From NCBI GenBank assembly GCA_036768485.1, contig JAVLUZ010000227.1, positions 186,001 through 250,000 on the forward strand: 64,000 bases of DNA. Reading direction: 5' to 3'. Numbering within the stretch: position 1 is the stretch's first letter; the number at the start of each line of letters is the position of its first letter. This document shows positions 55,501-61,925 of this stretch, in pieces. The position numbers and the translations under genes are program-made. The notes beneath the pieces were generated by a model. The model was given only the letters and a program-made list of their open reading frames with translations, was not told where the DNA came from and searched no databases. This stretch comes from Mermis nigrescens. Lineage: Eukaryota > Nematoda > Enoplea > Mermithida > Mermithidae.

Positions 55501-56177
55501 AAAATATGACTTTAAGTTCAACACGTCTTTTGATAATAAAGGGAAAATAGCAGACTGAGGAAGTTTTAAGTTTTCGGACATGGCATGTGTCAGGGTTATG
55601 GGCGTACGCAGGGGAGGGGCGAGGGGGAGCTCACCTTAGCCCAAAAATAATTTTAGAAAGGTAAGATAATGCATGGAAGATGATAAAAATGGGCATCTTT
55701 TTAGAAAAAAACTCGGAATTTTTCCGCAAAATCATTATTTTCCATCGGTTTGTCTCAAGCGCGACCAAAAAACGTCACTTTTCACAACCTCTGAGGAATA
55801 AATAATTTTTTAAAAAATTCGAATTTAATGAATCTAAAGGATAAAACATCTTCGGAAACGTCAGAAAGTGCACTTGTATCATAAACATATCCGAAGTATA
55901 GGAGCATAAATTTTTTGACTGCCCCTCTCCTGAAAAAAATCCTGCATACGCCCTGGCCAGGATAAATTTTAAAACAAACTGCACTGTAATTACTACTCAC
56001 TTTTCGAGTAGATTTCTTAAGTCCTTTATATATTTTCCAAGAAAGACCAGGACCAGCAGACGCAGATTGATAGAAAATGTCGTATTCTCTTGCAACTATA
56101 TTACCCGGAAGTGCATAATTGACAGTAGTTTTCACTGTAGCTACGGTTGACATAATCTTATTAAGATATTCCATCAT
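28614..56177 (-). CDS. SCYL2: SCY1-like protein 2 (SCYL2/CVAK104) homologue, complete coding span in 15 exons
   Basis: Fifteen minus-strand exons join to about 860 residues, against about 930 in vertebrates. Order: an N-terminal pseudokinase domain (exons 1-6), HEAT-like helices (exons 7-12), a low-complexity tail (exons 13-15). SCYL2 is a clathrin- and AP2-associated trafficking factor at endosomes and the trans-Golgi. Landmarks are NKIMSTVATV near the start, LTRLRHPKLLQVEHALEESR, CIAFCTEPVFSSLANV, LAGFDFC, YFAPEY, LNLKQFNSF and LTLEQKKQLA, all aligned with vertebrate SCYL2. The kinase motifs are degenerate as in the family: HRN for HRD and GFD for DFG. Junction phases agree throughout; only the 3' end of exon 14 is uncertain. 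A splice acceptor 15 bases before the first ATG implies an upstream non-coding exon. AATAAA on the minus strand at 28298-28293 is a possible poly(A) signal. Confidence 0.94.
29092..29320. repeat. Dispersed repeat (family D) copy in SCYL2 intron 14
   Basis: Contains gttgggggccccggccactt, then tgacctccaattttcggcc and a caacccacctatgtcatgc end. It begins about 50 bases upstream of the SCYL2 exon 15 acceptor. Confidence 0.5.
29783..30477. mobile_element. Mariner-like non-autonomous element, 695 bp
   Basis: TA duplications flank inverted ends CGAGGGTTGTTATAAAAGTT and its inverse. The match continues through cgttttag and gtct-ataacttttt for about 50 bp. The CGAGGGTTGTT start resembles mariner-family termini. 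No transposase frame was recognised. Confidence 0.75.
30755..31080. repeat. Dispersed repeat (family R) copy
   Basis: Contains gataatgcatgggaagatg, then ggggcttcgcgccggat and a closing gatcctggataagg. It is shared with the copies near 860, 8570 and 55605. Confidence 0.45.
31440..31735. repeat. Family E element, partial
   Basis: Runs from aatatcgcattttgaaagca through gcgcgaagcgccgg to ccctatgtgcatgtgtg, the right half of family E. Confidence 0.5.
31735..32990. other. SCYL2 intron 14 remainder, diverged repeats, no gene
   Basis: Several degraded pieces resemble dispersed repeats: phrases such as gaccccagaattc and ccacgcttgg recur at 32090-32220, 32280-32430 and 32440-32700. No coding segment was recognised. 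Confidence 0.4.
33003..33260 (-). CDS. SCYL2: SCYL2 exon 14 (3' boundary uncertain)
   Basis: Starts after atctttaag with APLKASSSFADSQSLSRESA. It contains LTLEQKKQLAAEQDRVKQ, the counterpart of the charged LTLEEKQKLAKEQEQ helix. Candidate donors give ends at 33003 (gtgtgc, phase 0), 33011 (gtaaat, phase 1, needing another exon), 33018 or 33024. 33003 keeps the frame into exon 15. Confidence 0.78.
33735..33985. mobile_element. MITE family A copy with perfect TSD
   Basis: TSD CTATTAAT is at 33727-33734 and 33986-33993. It begins CACACGTGGGCG and ends GCTACCCACCTATG. Confidence 0.92.
34075..34326. mobile_element. MITE family A copy with perfect TSD
   Basis: TSD GTGAGAGC is at 34067-34074 and 34327-34334. 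It begins CATAGGTGGGCAGC and ends ACGCCTACGTGTG. Confidence 0.9.
34335..34534. mobile_element. Short hAT-like MITE with GGGGTTTTTC subterminal motifs
   Basis: Ends are ccatgttgctaacc and gttggcaacactg, inverted with mismatches. The ggggtttttc motif repeats at both ends. Flanks GTGAGAGC (shared with the adjacent family A copy) and GTGAGGGA match at 6 of 8. Confidence 0.55.
34545..34965. repeat. Family F repeat copy
   Basis: Starts gggaggggtattaatcactg, contains repeated 'tatagcc..ttttggctcagaaa' type phrases and ends gaccttgcatatctatgg. It is shared with 46932-47395 (inverted) and 52012-52463. Confidence 0.5.
34990..35897. other. SCYL2 intron 13, mostly unique
   Basis: AT-rich intronic DNA between exon 14 and the microexon. 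No repeat family or coding frame was recognised apart from short A/T runs. Confidence 0.4.
35898..35940 (-). CDS. SCYL2: SCYL2 exon 13, 43-bp microexon
   Basis: The exon is flanked by ccatttcag and gtaggtac, both good sites. Entered in phase 2 it gives Thr-PDRSLAKNESITQS and leaves in phase 0. This is exactly what is needed between exon 12 (phase 2 end) and exon 14 (phase 0 start). The other two frames contain stops. Confidence 0.72.
36053..36275. mobile_element. MITE family A copy
   Basis: It begins CATAGGTGGGCAGC and ends ACGCCCAGGTATG. Flanks GTGGCCAC and GATGCCAC match at 6 of 8. It lies in SCYL2 intron 12, just upstream of the microexon. Confidence 0.8.
36703..36919 (-). CDS. SCYL2: SCYL2 exon 12
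   Basis: The exon starts after ctcgttgcag and completes Gly. It encodes IFKICFTSSKIGLTKEACAK, then NSLNLKQFNSFVALIKDMLL and RKLQQFDGSAEN. It ends in phase 2 at gtattt. Confidence 0.92.
36957..37305 (+). mobile_element. MITE family B copy
   Basis: Runs from cagacatgcgcggcatagaa through gagcatgcgccggaaatttg to ccaaggcatattttcgatg. It starts about 40 bases upstream of the SCYL2 exon 12 acceptor. Confidence 0.55.
37391..37696. mobile_element. MITE family A copy in left arm of the Penelope-like element
   Basis: TSD ATTGGCAG is at 37383-37390 and 37697-37704. It begins CATACGTGGGCAGC and ends ACGCCCAGATGTG. The right arm has the uninterrupted site (gactgccaataggcc at about 39035). Confidence 0.93.
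37771..37806 (-). ncRNA. Hammerhead-ribozyme-like core, left arm
   Basis: On the minus strand it reads CTGACGA, then a possible stem II (GACGG paired with CTGTC around GTAGGTATAA), then GAAAC and GTTGCG. This follows the hammerhead order CUGANGA - stem II - GAAA, expected in Penelope LTR-like ends. One extra base before stem II and unverified stems I and III make it tentative. Confidence 0.4.
37833..37913 (-). other. tRNA-derived segment in the Penelope-like element
   Basis: The minus strand reads GGCCGAGTGAAGCTCAGTTG then GTAAAACCGCAGACTTTAGA, with GGTTCAATTCC downstream. These resemble A-box and B-box elements of a tRNA gene, with a ...TGGTGCC end. The anticodon and D stems do not close well, so it is probably a tRNA-derived relic. 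The right-arm copy has lost the B-box half between two CTG sites. Confidence 0.5.
38000..38206 (-). pseudogene. GIY-YIG endonuclease C-terminal fragment (left arm copy)
   Basis: The minus strand encodes LKEERSGVAEHCIVCGCRPD, then ILAEESNGYRRKIRETLEM, near-identical to the right-arm copy. The sequence then drifts out of frame. The N-terminal YIG part is absent. Confidence 0.7.
38226..38462 (+). pseudogene. Penelope-like GIY-YIG endonuclease fragment, frameshifted
   Basis: The + strand encodes VYKVPLQCGKEYIG, then, after one lost base near 38267, ETGRSLKKRLGEHRSALRN and onward to RRKIRETLEMERV. The VY/YIG pair, a following R and the EH motif are the signature of Penelope-type GIY-YIG nucleases. 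It is joined head-to-head with the left-arm copy. Confidence 0.8.
38509..38762. mobile_element. MITE family A copy in right arm of the Penelope-like element
   Basis: TSD GTCGTATA is at 38501-38508 and 38763-38770. It begins CACATCTGGGCG and ends CTGCCCACGTATG. The left arm shows the empty site (inverse of agtcgtatatggaatagag at about 38012-38034). Confidence 0.94.
38934..38967 (+). ncRNA. Hammerhead-ribozyme-like core, right arm
   Basis: Same sequence as the left-arm core: CTGACGACGACGGTAGG, then TATAACTGTCGAAAC and GTTGCG. The preceding tRNA-like part is truncated here, so stem I differs from the left copy. Confidence 0.35.
39083..39665. other. SCYL2 intron 11, unique part
   Basis: No repeat family or coding frame was recognised between the Penelope-like element and the CAAC/CAAT-rich repeat. 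Confidence 0.4.
39670..40092. repeat. Inverted-end element with imperfect CAAC/CAAT microsatellite
   Basis: Outer inverted phrases are tatgtatgcatgcatacatg and catgtatgcatgcatgtat. Inside them are ggtatcaataggaaccgg and a later ggtatcaatgggaataccgg. The core (about 39890-40015) is a degenerate run of caac, caat and taatc units. Confidence 0.6.
40104..40236 (-). CDS. SCYL2: SCYL2 exon 11
   Basis: VKVNALLSIGKMVEKLEKWM and SKEPAVLMAIM, matching a highly conserved block. Acceptor gctttcag, donor gtactt, exits in phase 1. Confidence 0.93.
40977..41108 (-). CDS. SCYL2: SCYL2 exon 10
   Basis: Forty-four codons between taattcag and gtgcct: NATLKDMESIEKLLKLYRKP through QFSALTK. It is less conserved than its neighbours but has the right length, position and phases to join exons 9 and 11. 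Confidence 0.82.
41278..41718. mobile_element. Family C hAT-like element
   Basis: It begins CAGTGTTTTTTTGTACAAGG. Flanks CTTCGTTG and CTCCGTTG match at 7 of 8. A perfect ggcgcgaagcgcc lies at 41488-41500. It sits in SCYL2 intron 9, between exons 9 and 10. Confidence 0.78.
42257..42379 (-). CDS. SCYL2: SCYL2 exon 9
   Basis: Forty-one codons between tttcctgcag and gtgaca: IPIMLMQKMPMFLSKSPPHQ, then IRDLVIPMMYSALESNMSQLQ. It matches the QKM-x-x-L-x-K-x-PP-x-x-I family segment. Confidence 0.93.
42655..42810. repeat. Dispersed repeat (family D) copy
   Basis: Contains gttaatgacctctaatttct, then gaaggacagccaacttcagg and cccccaccccctgttacatg. Confidence 0.45.
43040..43914. repeat. Family E-type repeats in SCYL2 intron 8
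   Basis: From 43040 the sequence follows a family E-like order (agaaatctgggaccagtaaa, ggcgcgtagcgccg at about 43302, ttgattcgagtcttgaaccc). A second, inverted copy runs from about 43462 to cgaccctgaccttatgcatg at 43914. A piece of the same repeat recurs at 29590-29760. Confidence 0.5.
43982..44158 (-). CDS. SCYL2: SCYL2 exon 8
   Basis: Fifty-nine codons between tttttcag and gtatga: KMLTKKILHFVAEELKTTEI, IPFILPILLYIGDKM and SSLLLPILAPIFLLQAPYQ. It aligns with the first HEAT-like helices of vertebrate SCYL2. Confidence 0.93.
44805..45165 (-). mobile_element. MITE family B copy
   Basis: Inverted copy from cacacgatctattggaattc to ttcgcatgctgcgtatg in SCYL2 intron 7, between exons 7 and 8. Confidence 0.55.
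45330..45455 (-). CDS. SCYL2: SCYL2 exon 7
   Basis: Forty-two codons, phase 0: IAYLSDENIALLHDLESMCQ through CAKLDKFSN before gtaaac. It corresponds to the linker between kinase and HEAT-like domains. Confidence 0.88.
45545..45765. repeat. Dispersed repeat (family D) copy abutting SCYL2 exon 6
   Basis: Contains gaaggtcccacccattctag, then gatgaccttcaatttttggc and ggcgaggaatccctttatcc. Its end lies only a few bases from the GC-type donor of SCYL2 exon 6. Confidence 0.45.
45769..45885 (-). CDS. SCYL2: SCYL2 exon 6
   Basis: Thirty-nine codons after ttttatttaag: LKSLPASLFAKIPENLREDL, then TTPDLRPDAFQITK, the end of the kinase C-lobe (TP-x-x-RPDA). The donor is AAG|GCAAGC, a GC-AG type intron. Confidence 0.9.
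46066..46490 (+). mobile_element. MITE family B copy
   Basis: Runs from atgcacagcatgagaattca through tgacgcgaagtgccaaaaat to cctcagatcgtgtata in SCYL2 intron 5. Confidence 0.55.
46932..47395. repeat. Family F repeat copy
   Basis: Runs from gtgtgcaaggtcaaactttc to tttgcacgtacatatatg, with repeated tagctattttctgagg-like phrases, inverted relative to 34545. Confidence 0.5.
47650..47865 (-). CDS. SCYL2: SCYL2 exon 5
   Basis: Seventy-two codons between atatttcag and gtacga. The segment LNYFAPEYFTVGRCDAYSDI matches the APE and SD-x-x-SLG region of the kinase C-lobe. It continues IVIYSIFNNGRPLFE and ends NTIK. Confidence 0.93.
48205..48440. repeat. Dispersed repeat (family D) copy, inverted
   Basis: Contains gatctcccacccgatgttgg, then ggccaaaattggagttcatt and tagccggggacttatcgcc. 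It is preceded by a short family C scrap (ttgtacatgtacaaagatg at about 48166). Confidence 0.45.
48616..49012. mobile_element. Family E element with near-perfect TSD
   Basis: Flanks CTCAAAAA and CTCAGAAA match at 7 of 8. Ends CATATGTGCAC and GTGCACGTATG are inverted. The body matches 5456-5836 and 54475-54838. Confidence 0.75.
49316..49412. mobile_element. Family C fragment
   Basis: Short piece with aaaatctttgtacattgtac, gatcgctccaaaaacctttg and cccgtacaaaaaacagtg, the two ends of family C nearly joined. Confidence 0.5.
50070..50660. mobile_element. Family G element in SCYL2 intron 4
   Basis: Begins near ttggccaaaaatatttggcg and ends ctagatctgccactgg. It contains ccggcgcttcgcgctg at about 50154 and ccggcgcttcgcgccg at about 50411. 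The 3' edge lies within 50 bases of exon 4. Confidence 0.55.
50706..50852 (-). CDS. SCYL2: SCYL2 exon 4
   Basis: Forty-nine codons in phase 0 between atttaattag and gtaatt. It encodes LSDALKFLHVDARILHRNIC, then PESIVITD and WKLAGFDFC. HRN replaces HRD and GFD replaces DFG, so catalytic Asp residues are lost as in SCYL proteins. Confidence 0.93.
51405..51625. repeat. Dispersed repeat (family D) copy
   Basis: Contains acgaagttaaaaatggatga, then ttcggctttggggagatgtg and gatcccccaccccctctac. Confidence 0.45.
52012..52463. repeat. Family F repeat copy next to SCYL2 exon 3
   Basis: Begins aaatgacctcaattcgtacg, has several tatagctattttcc-type phrases and ends gaccttgcgcacctatgcc, just before the (TA)n tract. 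Confidence 0.5.
52481..52526. repeat. (TA)23 microsatellite adjoining SCYL2 exon 3 donor
   Basis: An uninterrupted TA run. On the gene's strand it starts at the GT of the exon 3 donor, so the first intron bases are gtatatatat. Confidence 0.95.
52528..52672 (-). CDS. SCYL2: SCYL2 exon 3
   Basis: Acceptor ttttttcag. It encodes DCIAFCTEPVFSSLANVIGL through VEIKHGLFE. The donor reads gtatatatat because a (TA)n microsatellite begins right at the exon edge. Confidence 0.92.
53100..53275. repeat. GATTCCGATT-rich segment, hAT-terminus-like
   Basis: At least six diverged cgattccgat / cgattct motifs in 175 bases, resembling the subterminal motif arrays of the hAT elements elsewhere in the window. No matching partner end or TSD was found. 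Confidence 0.4.
53887..54047 (-). CDS. SCYL2: SCYL2 exon 2
   Basis: Acceptor gattcag, donor gtgaaa. It encodes EVSVWIFEKKALDMICSK, with the lysine equivalent to the VAIK lysine, and LTRLRHPKLLQVEHALEES. It ends in phase 2, and exon 3 completes Arg. Confidence 0.93.
54085..55163. mobile_element. Copy of the 26060-26985 element, with a family E insertion
   Basis: Left end agtgttttcctctgtaaaaa and right end gggttttttagagggcact are inverted with mismatches. The body shares ttgcatgcattagtttgcag and ttcagcagtataatatcatc-like phrases with 26060-26985. A family E copy (54475-54838) interrupts it. Confidence 0.6.
55605..55960. repeat. Dispersed repeat (family R) copy in SCYL2 intron 1
   Basis: Contains cgtacgcaggggaggggcga, then ggtaagataatgcatggaag and aaaatcctgcatacgccctg. 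It ends about 40 bases from the exon 1 donor. Confidence 0.5.
56001..56177 (-). CDS. SCYL2: SCYL2 exon 1 (first coding exon)
   Basis: Two ATGs (56177 and 56174) open the frame MMEYLNKIMSTVATVKTTVN. It ends GLSWKIYKGLKKSTRK before donor gtgagt, in phase 0. It holds the N-terminal helix and a degenerate glycine loop (SASAGPGLSW). The sequence ttttacag sits immediately upstream (exon edge at 56192), so the ATG exon is probably preceded by a 5' UTR exon. Confidence 0.92.
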
Positions 56178-56452
56178 CGAATGAGTAGCCTTCTGTAAAA
56201 CTAAATATAAAACTAATCTAGCACAAGGGCTAAATCGAAGATTAATTTAGGTTTTATAGGTAGGGAAATAGCTTGAAATGCTGAGGATTTTTCAGCCACT
56301 AAAAAAACGCGAAAAAACTAGTTACGCTTAAGGGGTGATTCGAGCATCTCAGATCATCAGATTCAGCACCAGTTTCTACAAATTAAATAAAAAGGATCGA
56401 AAATGCAAGATCATTGCATACAGCAAGAACTATATTACCCGGAAGTGCTTAA

Positions 56453-57685
56453 GGCAACACTGAGCCTGACGAGCTGAAAATACCTAAACCAAAACCAAAC
56501 CAAATAACGAATCAAAGCGGTATACAAGTAGCCTTGAAATCAGGTAAACCAACACCGAAGAGGCAGTAATTATTTACAGTCAAGTGTATATAATATATAG
56601 CACACAATGTAAAATTATATGCAGTCAGGTCAAAAGCGCATCGATTGATTTGGGGACCTTACTCTTTGTTCGCATTTTGACTCTGTGCTGTGACAGATGG
56701 TTTTTAACATGCGCTAATGTTTGAGATTGAAATTGATCTCATTTTCAAGCTGAAAGTCTCAAAATTTGCGCTACTGTGCCTTTAGTGTCATAATTGTGTT
56801 CCGTTATATTTGAGACTATAGAGAATTGAATGGCAGCAATTTTACATAACGTTGATCAAGCTTTGAACTAAATTTCCTTCACGTTTTCTACCAAACATTA
56901 GCGCCATTTTGTGGCATTTTGATAAATATATACTGTTATTTCTAGGAGTCTTAAATCTTTCAGTCTAGATAACTACCTATTACAAAATTTTTTAAATAAA
57001 ATTTTTTTAAACATTGAAGCAATAATTTCCAGATTCAAAATATCTAAACATGTTGCAGTGTTCAAGTTTTTCTTAAATTGTCGAGGCTAGTCTCAGAGAA
57101 CCGTTAGTTACATGCAAATTGATTTTTCGCCGTTCCCTCGTCTCTATAATAATCTCTATTGAGGAATTTCGTTAAAAAGTTTCAAGACTTCTTGAAATAA
57201 AAGTGTATACTTATTGAAATGCCATAAAGTAACGCTAACGTCTGACAGATAACGTAAAGAAAATTTACTTTAAAGGTTGATCAGCGGTATGCATCATTGC
57301 TGCCGTTCAACTCTCTATAGTCTCAAATATAACGGAACACAATCACAACTTTAAAGGCTCAGTGGCACAAATTTTGAGACAATCAGCTTAAAAATAAGAT
57401 CAATTTCAAGTCTCAAATAGCGCATTTTTAGAAATTCATCTGCCACAGAGTCAAACTGCGAACGAATAGCAAGTCTCCCAAATCAATCAATGCGCGCTTG
57501 ACTTGACTGCATATAATTTCACACTGTGTGCTATATATTATAAGCAGTTGACTGCAAATAATTACTGCCTCTTTGATATTAGTTTTACCATATTTCAAAG
57601 TTATGTTTACATTCTTTGATTCGTTGCTTTGGTTCAGTTTCTGCTTCTAGGTATTCACAGCACGTCAGGCTCAGTGTTGCCAACC
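56453..57685. mobile_element. TTAA-flanked palindromic element upstream of SCYL2
   Basis: Inverted ends GGCAACACTGAGCCTGACG and CGTCAGGCTCAGTGTTGCC continue into arms of about 500 bp (56455-56960 and 57200-57680). The arms share tatagcacacaatg / cacactgtgtgctata and tttgagactatagag-type phrases. TTAA occurs at both outer edges. The element is a fold-back structure with no coding frame. Confidence 0.65.
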
Positions 57686-58887
57686 TTAAGCTGAGAAAAA
57701 ACTAAAACAACTCAAAACTTGCCAAAAATCTCAAAAATAAATACCCAAAAGTTTAAATACCTTTATTTACCTATTGAGAAAAACTTTTTTAATGAAATGC
57801 TTTTAAACATCGAAGCAAGAAATTCCGCTCCCATCAGACATTTAGAAACTCGAATCTCGATTTAGGTAGGCAGGTAGTGATCGACCGGAGCGGCCAACAT
57901 TGGCCGGAGCTGGAGTAATATAATTTTACACGTGACGGATAGATAGGACATCTTTGTGACCAAGACCTAGACCATAGTGCACACACATGCATCTTAACTG
58001 CATATCAGCTAGTTAGTTATATGAAATACAGGGGCGAATTTAAGGGGGACGGCGGGGGGGGGGGGCGGCCCCCACGTTGTTCCCAAAAATATTTGGCGAG
58101 ATAAAGAATGCCGGGGCGGATTTAAGGGGAGGGTGGGGGGTGGCGGCCCCAGCTTAGCAAAAATATTTGGCGAGAATAAGAATGGATATGCAATTTGCAA
58201 TGATTTTTGGCCGTCAGTAGGGATGCAATGGGTACCCGAACCCGAACCCGAAAACTCGGGTACCCGATCAAAATTCAGGACCCGAACCCGAACCCGAATA
58301 GAGTGAACTTAACTACCGAACCCGAACCCGAATAAAATTCCGAATGTTTATGGATTTTATTCGGATTTATTCAGGTATTTTTAAGCTCTAAAATCCCAAA
58401 ATTGTATGTCAAAGATTCAAAAATTTTCGGCTTTTTGCGCCGTTTTCAGTTTGCTCGACCCTAAAACGCTGAATTTCATTTAGTTATCAAGATGACACAT
58501 AAAAGGCTATGTAATTAAGTGGTATATTTCAATCGGTTCGCGTGGATTTTTAATCTTTTTATTTCACAAAACGATTGCCAAATGATATCGTATAAAATGC
58601 TGAACATTGCTTCTTTAGTCGTAATTAAACTTGGTTTCTATCAAATTAAACTTCACGAATAACAGTTTTTCGGCAGTTTCTCCATGCAAGAAATTTCGTT
58701 GTTAATGTTATATTGTAGGTGTATATCAGACACAATACACAGAGCGCTACCTCTCATTTACACTAGCGTTCTTGCACACTGAGAGGAGGAAGGAAAATCA
58801 TTGGAAATTTGAGTGAAACATTTTGAATAATTAAGCACTAGGCATCTAATAATAATAAAAATTGCTAACATCTGGCTTACATGTACC

Positions 58888-60497
58888 CAGTGTTTTTTTG
58901 TACTCGGCAAAGATTTTTACCGATGTACAAAGACTTTCCGGGAAGACAAAAATTGAAAAAAAGGTCCTGAAACTCAGAAAATTTTCGGCGCTTCACGCCG
59001 AAATGATAATAGCAGAAATTGAGAAATTGCATTTCAAATAGGGATTGTTGCCCTAGGAGACCCAGAAATTAGCTGAAATACACTACCAAAAGTCGAACAA
59101 CTCTGTTTTTACCACACTAAAAACGGCTACTGCACCATATTATAGTACCCAAAGATTTGTGTGTACAAAATAAGCAAAAGATTTTCGGGAAGACAAAAAC
59201 TGTATAAAAGGTGGAAAATTCAAAAAATTTTCGGGCCTTACGCGTCGAAATGAGTAATTGTTTCGTTTTAAGACAATTCTTAGTGATTTTGGCTTTAGAG
59301 ACCCAGAAATTAGCTAAAATACACTACCAAAGTCGAACAACTCTGTTTTTACCACACTAAAATCGCTACTTCACCATATTAGAGTACATAAAAATTTGTG
59401 TGTACAAAATGTGCAACGATTTTTGGGAAGACAAAAACTGTAAAAAGGTGGAAATTTCCTGAAAATTTTCGGGGCTTAGCGTCGAAATGAGTAATTGTTT
59501 GTCCTATATATTTTTAAAATGGCAGAATTTGCATTTAAAATGGAAAAATGTCAAATTTTTCAGCGCTTCGCGCCGTTTTAGAGACAATTCTTAGTGATTT
59601 TGCCTTTAGAGATCCAGAATATAGCTAAAATACACTACCAAAAGTCGAACAACTCTGTTTTTAGCACACTAAAATCGCTACTGCACCATATTATAGTACC
59701 TAAAAATTTGTGTGTACAAAATGTGCAACGATTTTTGTGAAGACAAAAATTGCAAAAAGGTGGAAAATTCCTTAAACTTTTTAGAATGGAAAAATGTCAA
59801 ACTTTTCGGCGCTTCGCGCCGTTTTAAGACAATTCTTGGTGATTTTGCCCTTAGAGACCCAGAAATTAGCTAAAATACACTACCAAAAGTCGAATAACTC
59901 TGTTTTTACCATACTAAAATCGCTACTGTACCATATTATAGTACCCAAAAAGTTGTGTGTACAAAATGTGCAACGATTTTTGGGAAGACAAAAACTGTAA
60001 AAAGGTGGAAAGTTCCTAAAAATTTTTCGGGCTTCGCGTCGAAATGAGTAATTGTTTGTCCTATATATCTTTAAAATGGCAGAATTTGCATTTAGAATGG
60101 AAAAAAGTCAAATTTTTTCGGCGCTTAGCGCCGTTTTAAGACAATTCTTAGTGATTTTACCCTTATGGACCCAGAAATTAGCTATAATACACTTCCAAAA
60201 GTCGAACAACTCTGTTTACCACACTAAAATCGCTACTGTACCATATTATAGTACCCAAAAATTTGTATGTACAAAATGTACAAGGATTCTTGGGAAGACA
60301 AAAACTGTGGAAGGTAAAATTCCCAAAGATTTTTGGCGCTTCGCGTCGAAATGAGTAATTGTTTGTCCTACATATCTTTAAAATGGCAGAATTTGCATAT
60401 TATATACACAAAAATGTACATGTACAAAATGTACAAAGACTTTTGGGGACCATCTTTGTACATGTACAAACGGATCTTGTACAAAAAAGAAACACTG
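58888..60497. mobile_element. Family C element with perfect TSD and internal tandem array
   Basis: TSD CATGTACC is at 58880-58887 and 60498-60505. It begins CAGTGTTTTTTTGTACTCGG and ends GAAACACTG. It is expanded to 1.6 kb by tandem copies of its middle segment. Confidence 0.93.
58990..60340. repeat. Tandem array with alternating unit length
   Basis: The phrase cactaccaaaagtcgaacaa recurs near 59081, 59321, 59632, 59876 and 60189, spaced about 241, 311, 245 and 313 bases. The long unit has an extra gcatttaaaatggaaaaatg plus hairpin-motif block. The real period is therefore about 555 bases, a two-unit higher-order repeat. Confidence 0.8.
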
Positions 60498-60945
60498 CAT
60501 GTACCTAAAGAAATTCGCTATACACTGGTATTCTTATATACTTACTGAAATACCCGAGCCGAACCGATCGGGTATTGATTTTGATACCCGAACCCGAGAT
60601 AAATTGAAGTAGACTACCCAAACCCGAATAAACTTAGATGAACTACCCGAACCCGAACACGAATACACCAAAATTCACTACCCATTGCATCCCTAGCCGT
60701 CAGTGACCATAGTTTCTCAAAATATTTCTGGCGCTATGCGTCGGATGATATGTACCTATTAATGAGATTTATTTACTTTCTTGGCGACCTGGAAGCCATT
60801 ATCTGTTCATGTAGGTTTCAAAACAATTTTTACAGCAGAAACAGCGATTTTTGCATAGTTTTCTTCTATTTTCGTTTAAAAATTTCGATGTTTCGCATCA
60901 AATGCTCTAAATACAATAAATCTAGCAGTAAATCATGCTTCTAGA

Positions 60946-61403
60946 CACGATTTATTTCGTATTCTGGCAAAAGTTTTTCCCGATGCACAAAGATTTTTCG
61001 GGACCGTCTTTGTACATGTACAAAGATTTTTGGTAAGACAGAAATTGCAAAAAAGGTCTGTAATTCGAAAAACATTTCGAGCGCTTTCGCGCGAAATGAG
61101 TGATTGTGTGTTCTACATATCTTTATAATTACAGAAATTGCATTTCAAAAGGAAAAATGTCAAATTTTTTGGCGCTTCGCGCCGTTTTACGATTCTTAGT
61201 GATTTTTGCCCTAAGAGACCCAGAAATTATTTACCTAAAACACACTACCGAAATTCGAACAACTCTGTTTTTACCACGCTAAAATCGTTACTGTACCATA
61301 TAATAGCACCTAAAAATTTGTGTGAGCAAAATGTACAAAGACTTTTGGGGACGATCTTTGTACATACATGTACAAACGGACCTTGTACAAAAAACACTGA
61401 CTG
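60946..61403. mobile_element. Family C element with perfect TSD
   Basis: TSD CTTCTAGA is at 60938-60945 and 61404-61411. Contains both tttgtacatgtacaaa ends and one copy of the middle segment with gcgcttcgcgccg. Confidence 0.85.
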
Positions 61404-61804
61404 CTTCTAGACGTCTGTCCGCCTTGATTTCACAAGTTTTCCGGCGCTTCGCGCAGATTTTTATAAAGTCAAAGAAATTTAATGATTTTCTCGCACAAAA
61501 TTGTCGAAAATTTCAAAATTTTTAGAAAAATATTACATTAAAAGTGATTTTATGTAAAAGTACACAATGTAGATTACCGAAAAACTATTTAGCGCGTTAA
61601 GGCCAAATTTTGTACCTATTTTTGACTGTTTTAGGAAAAGTTGGGATACCGCCCCCCTCCCCTCAGGAAAATCCTAAAGAATGGATATGCAATTTGCAAT
61701 AATTTCTGGCCGTCAGTGACCATAATTTCTTCAAATTTTTCTCGGCGCTGTGCACCGAATGATATTTATTAATGACATTTATTTACTTTTTGGCGACCTA
61801 GAAG

Positions 61805-61925
61805 CACGGTTTTTTAATGTTCGGCAAAGATTTTTCCCGATGTACAAAGACTTTTCAGGGCCGTCTTCGTACATGTACAAAGATTTTTGGAAGATAAAAA
61901 CTGCTGAAAAGGTCTAAAATTCGCA
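61805..61925. mobile_element. Family C fragment
   Basis: Only the end segment is present: ttcggcaaagatttttcccg, then gtcttcgtacatgtacaaag. Confidence 0.6.

Larger units (their letters stand above)
58218..60695. mobile_element. hAT-like element with ACCCGAA arrays and perfect TSD
   Basis: TSD GCCGTCAG is at 58210-58217 and 60696-60703. Ends TAGGGATGCAATGGGTA and TACCCATTGCATCCCTA are perfectly inverted. ACCCGAA motifs repeat at both ends (58233-58335 and 60547-60665). It holds a family C element. Confidence 0.93.
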
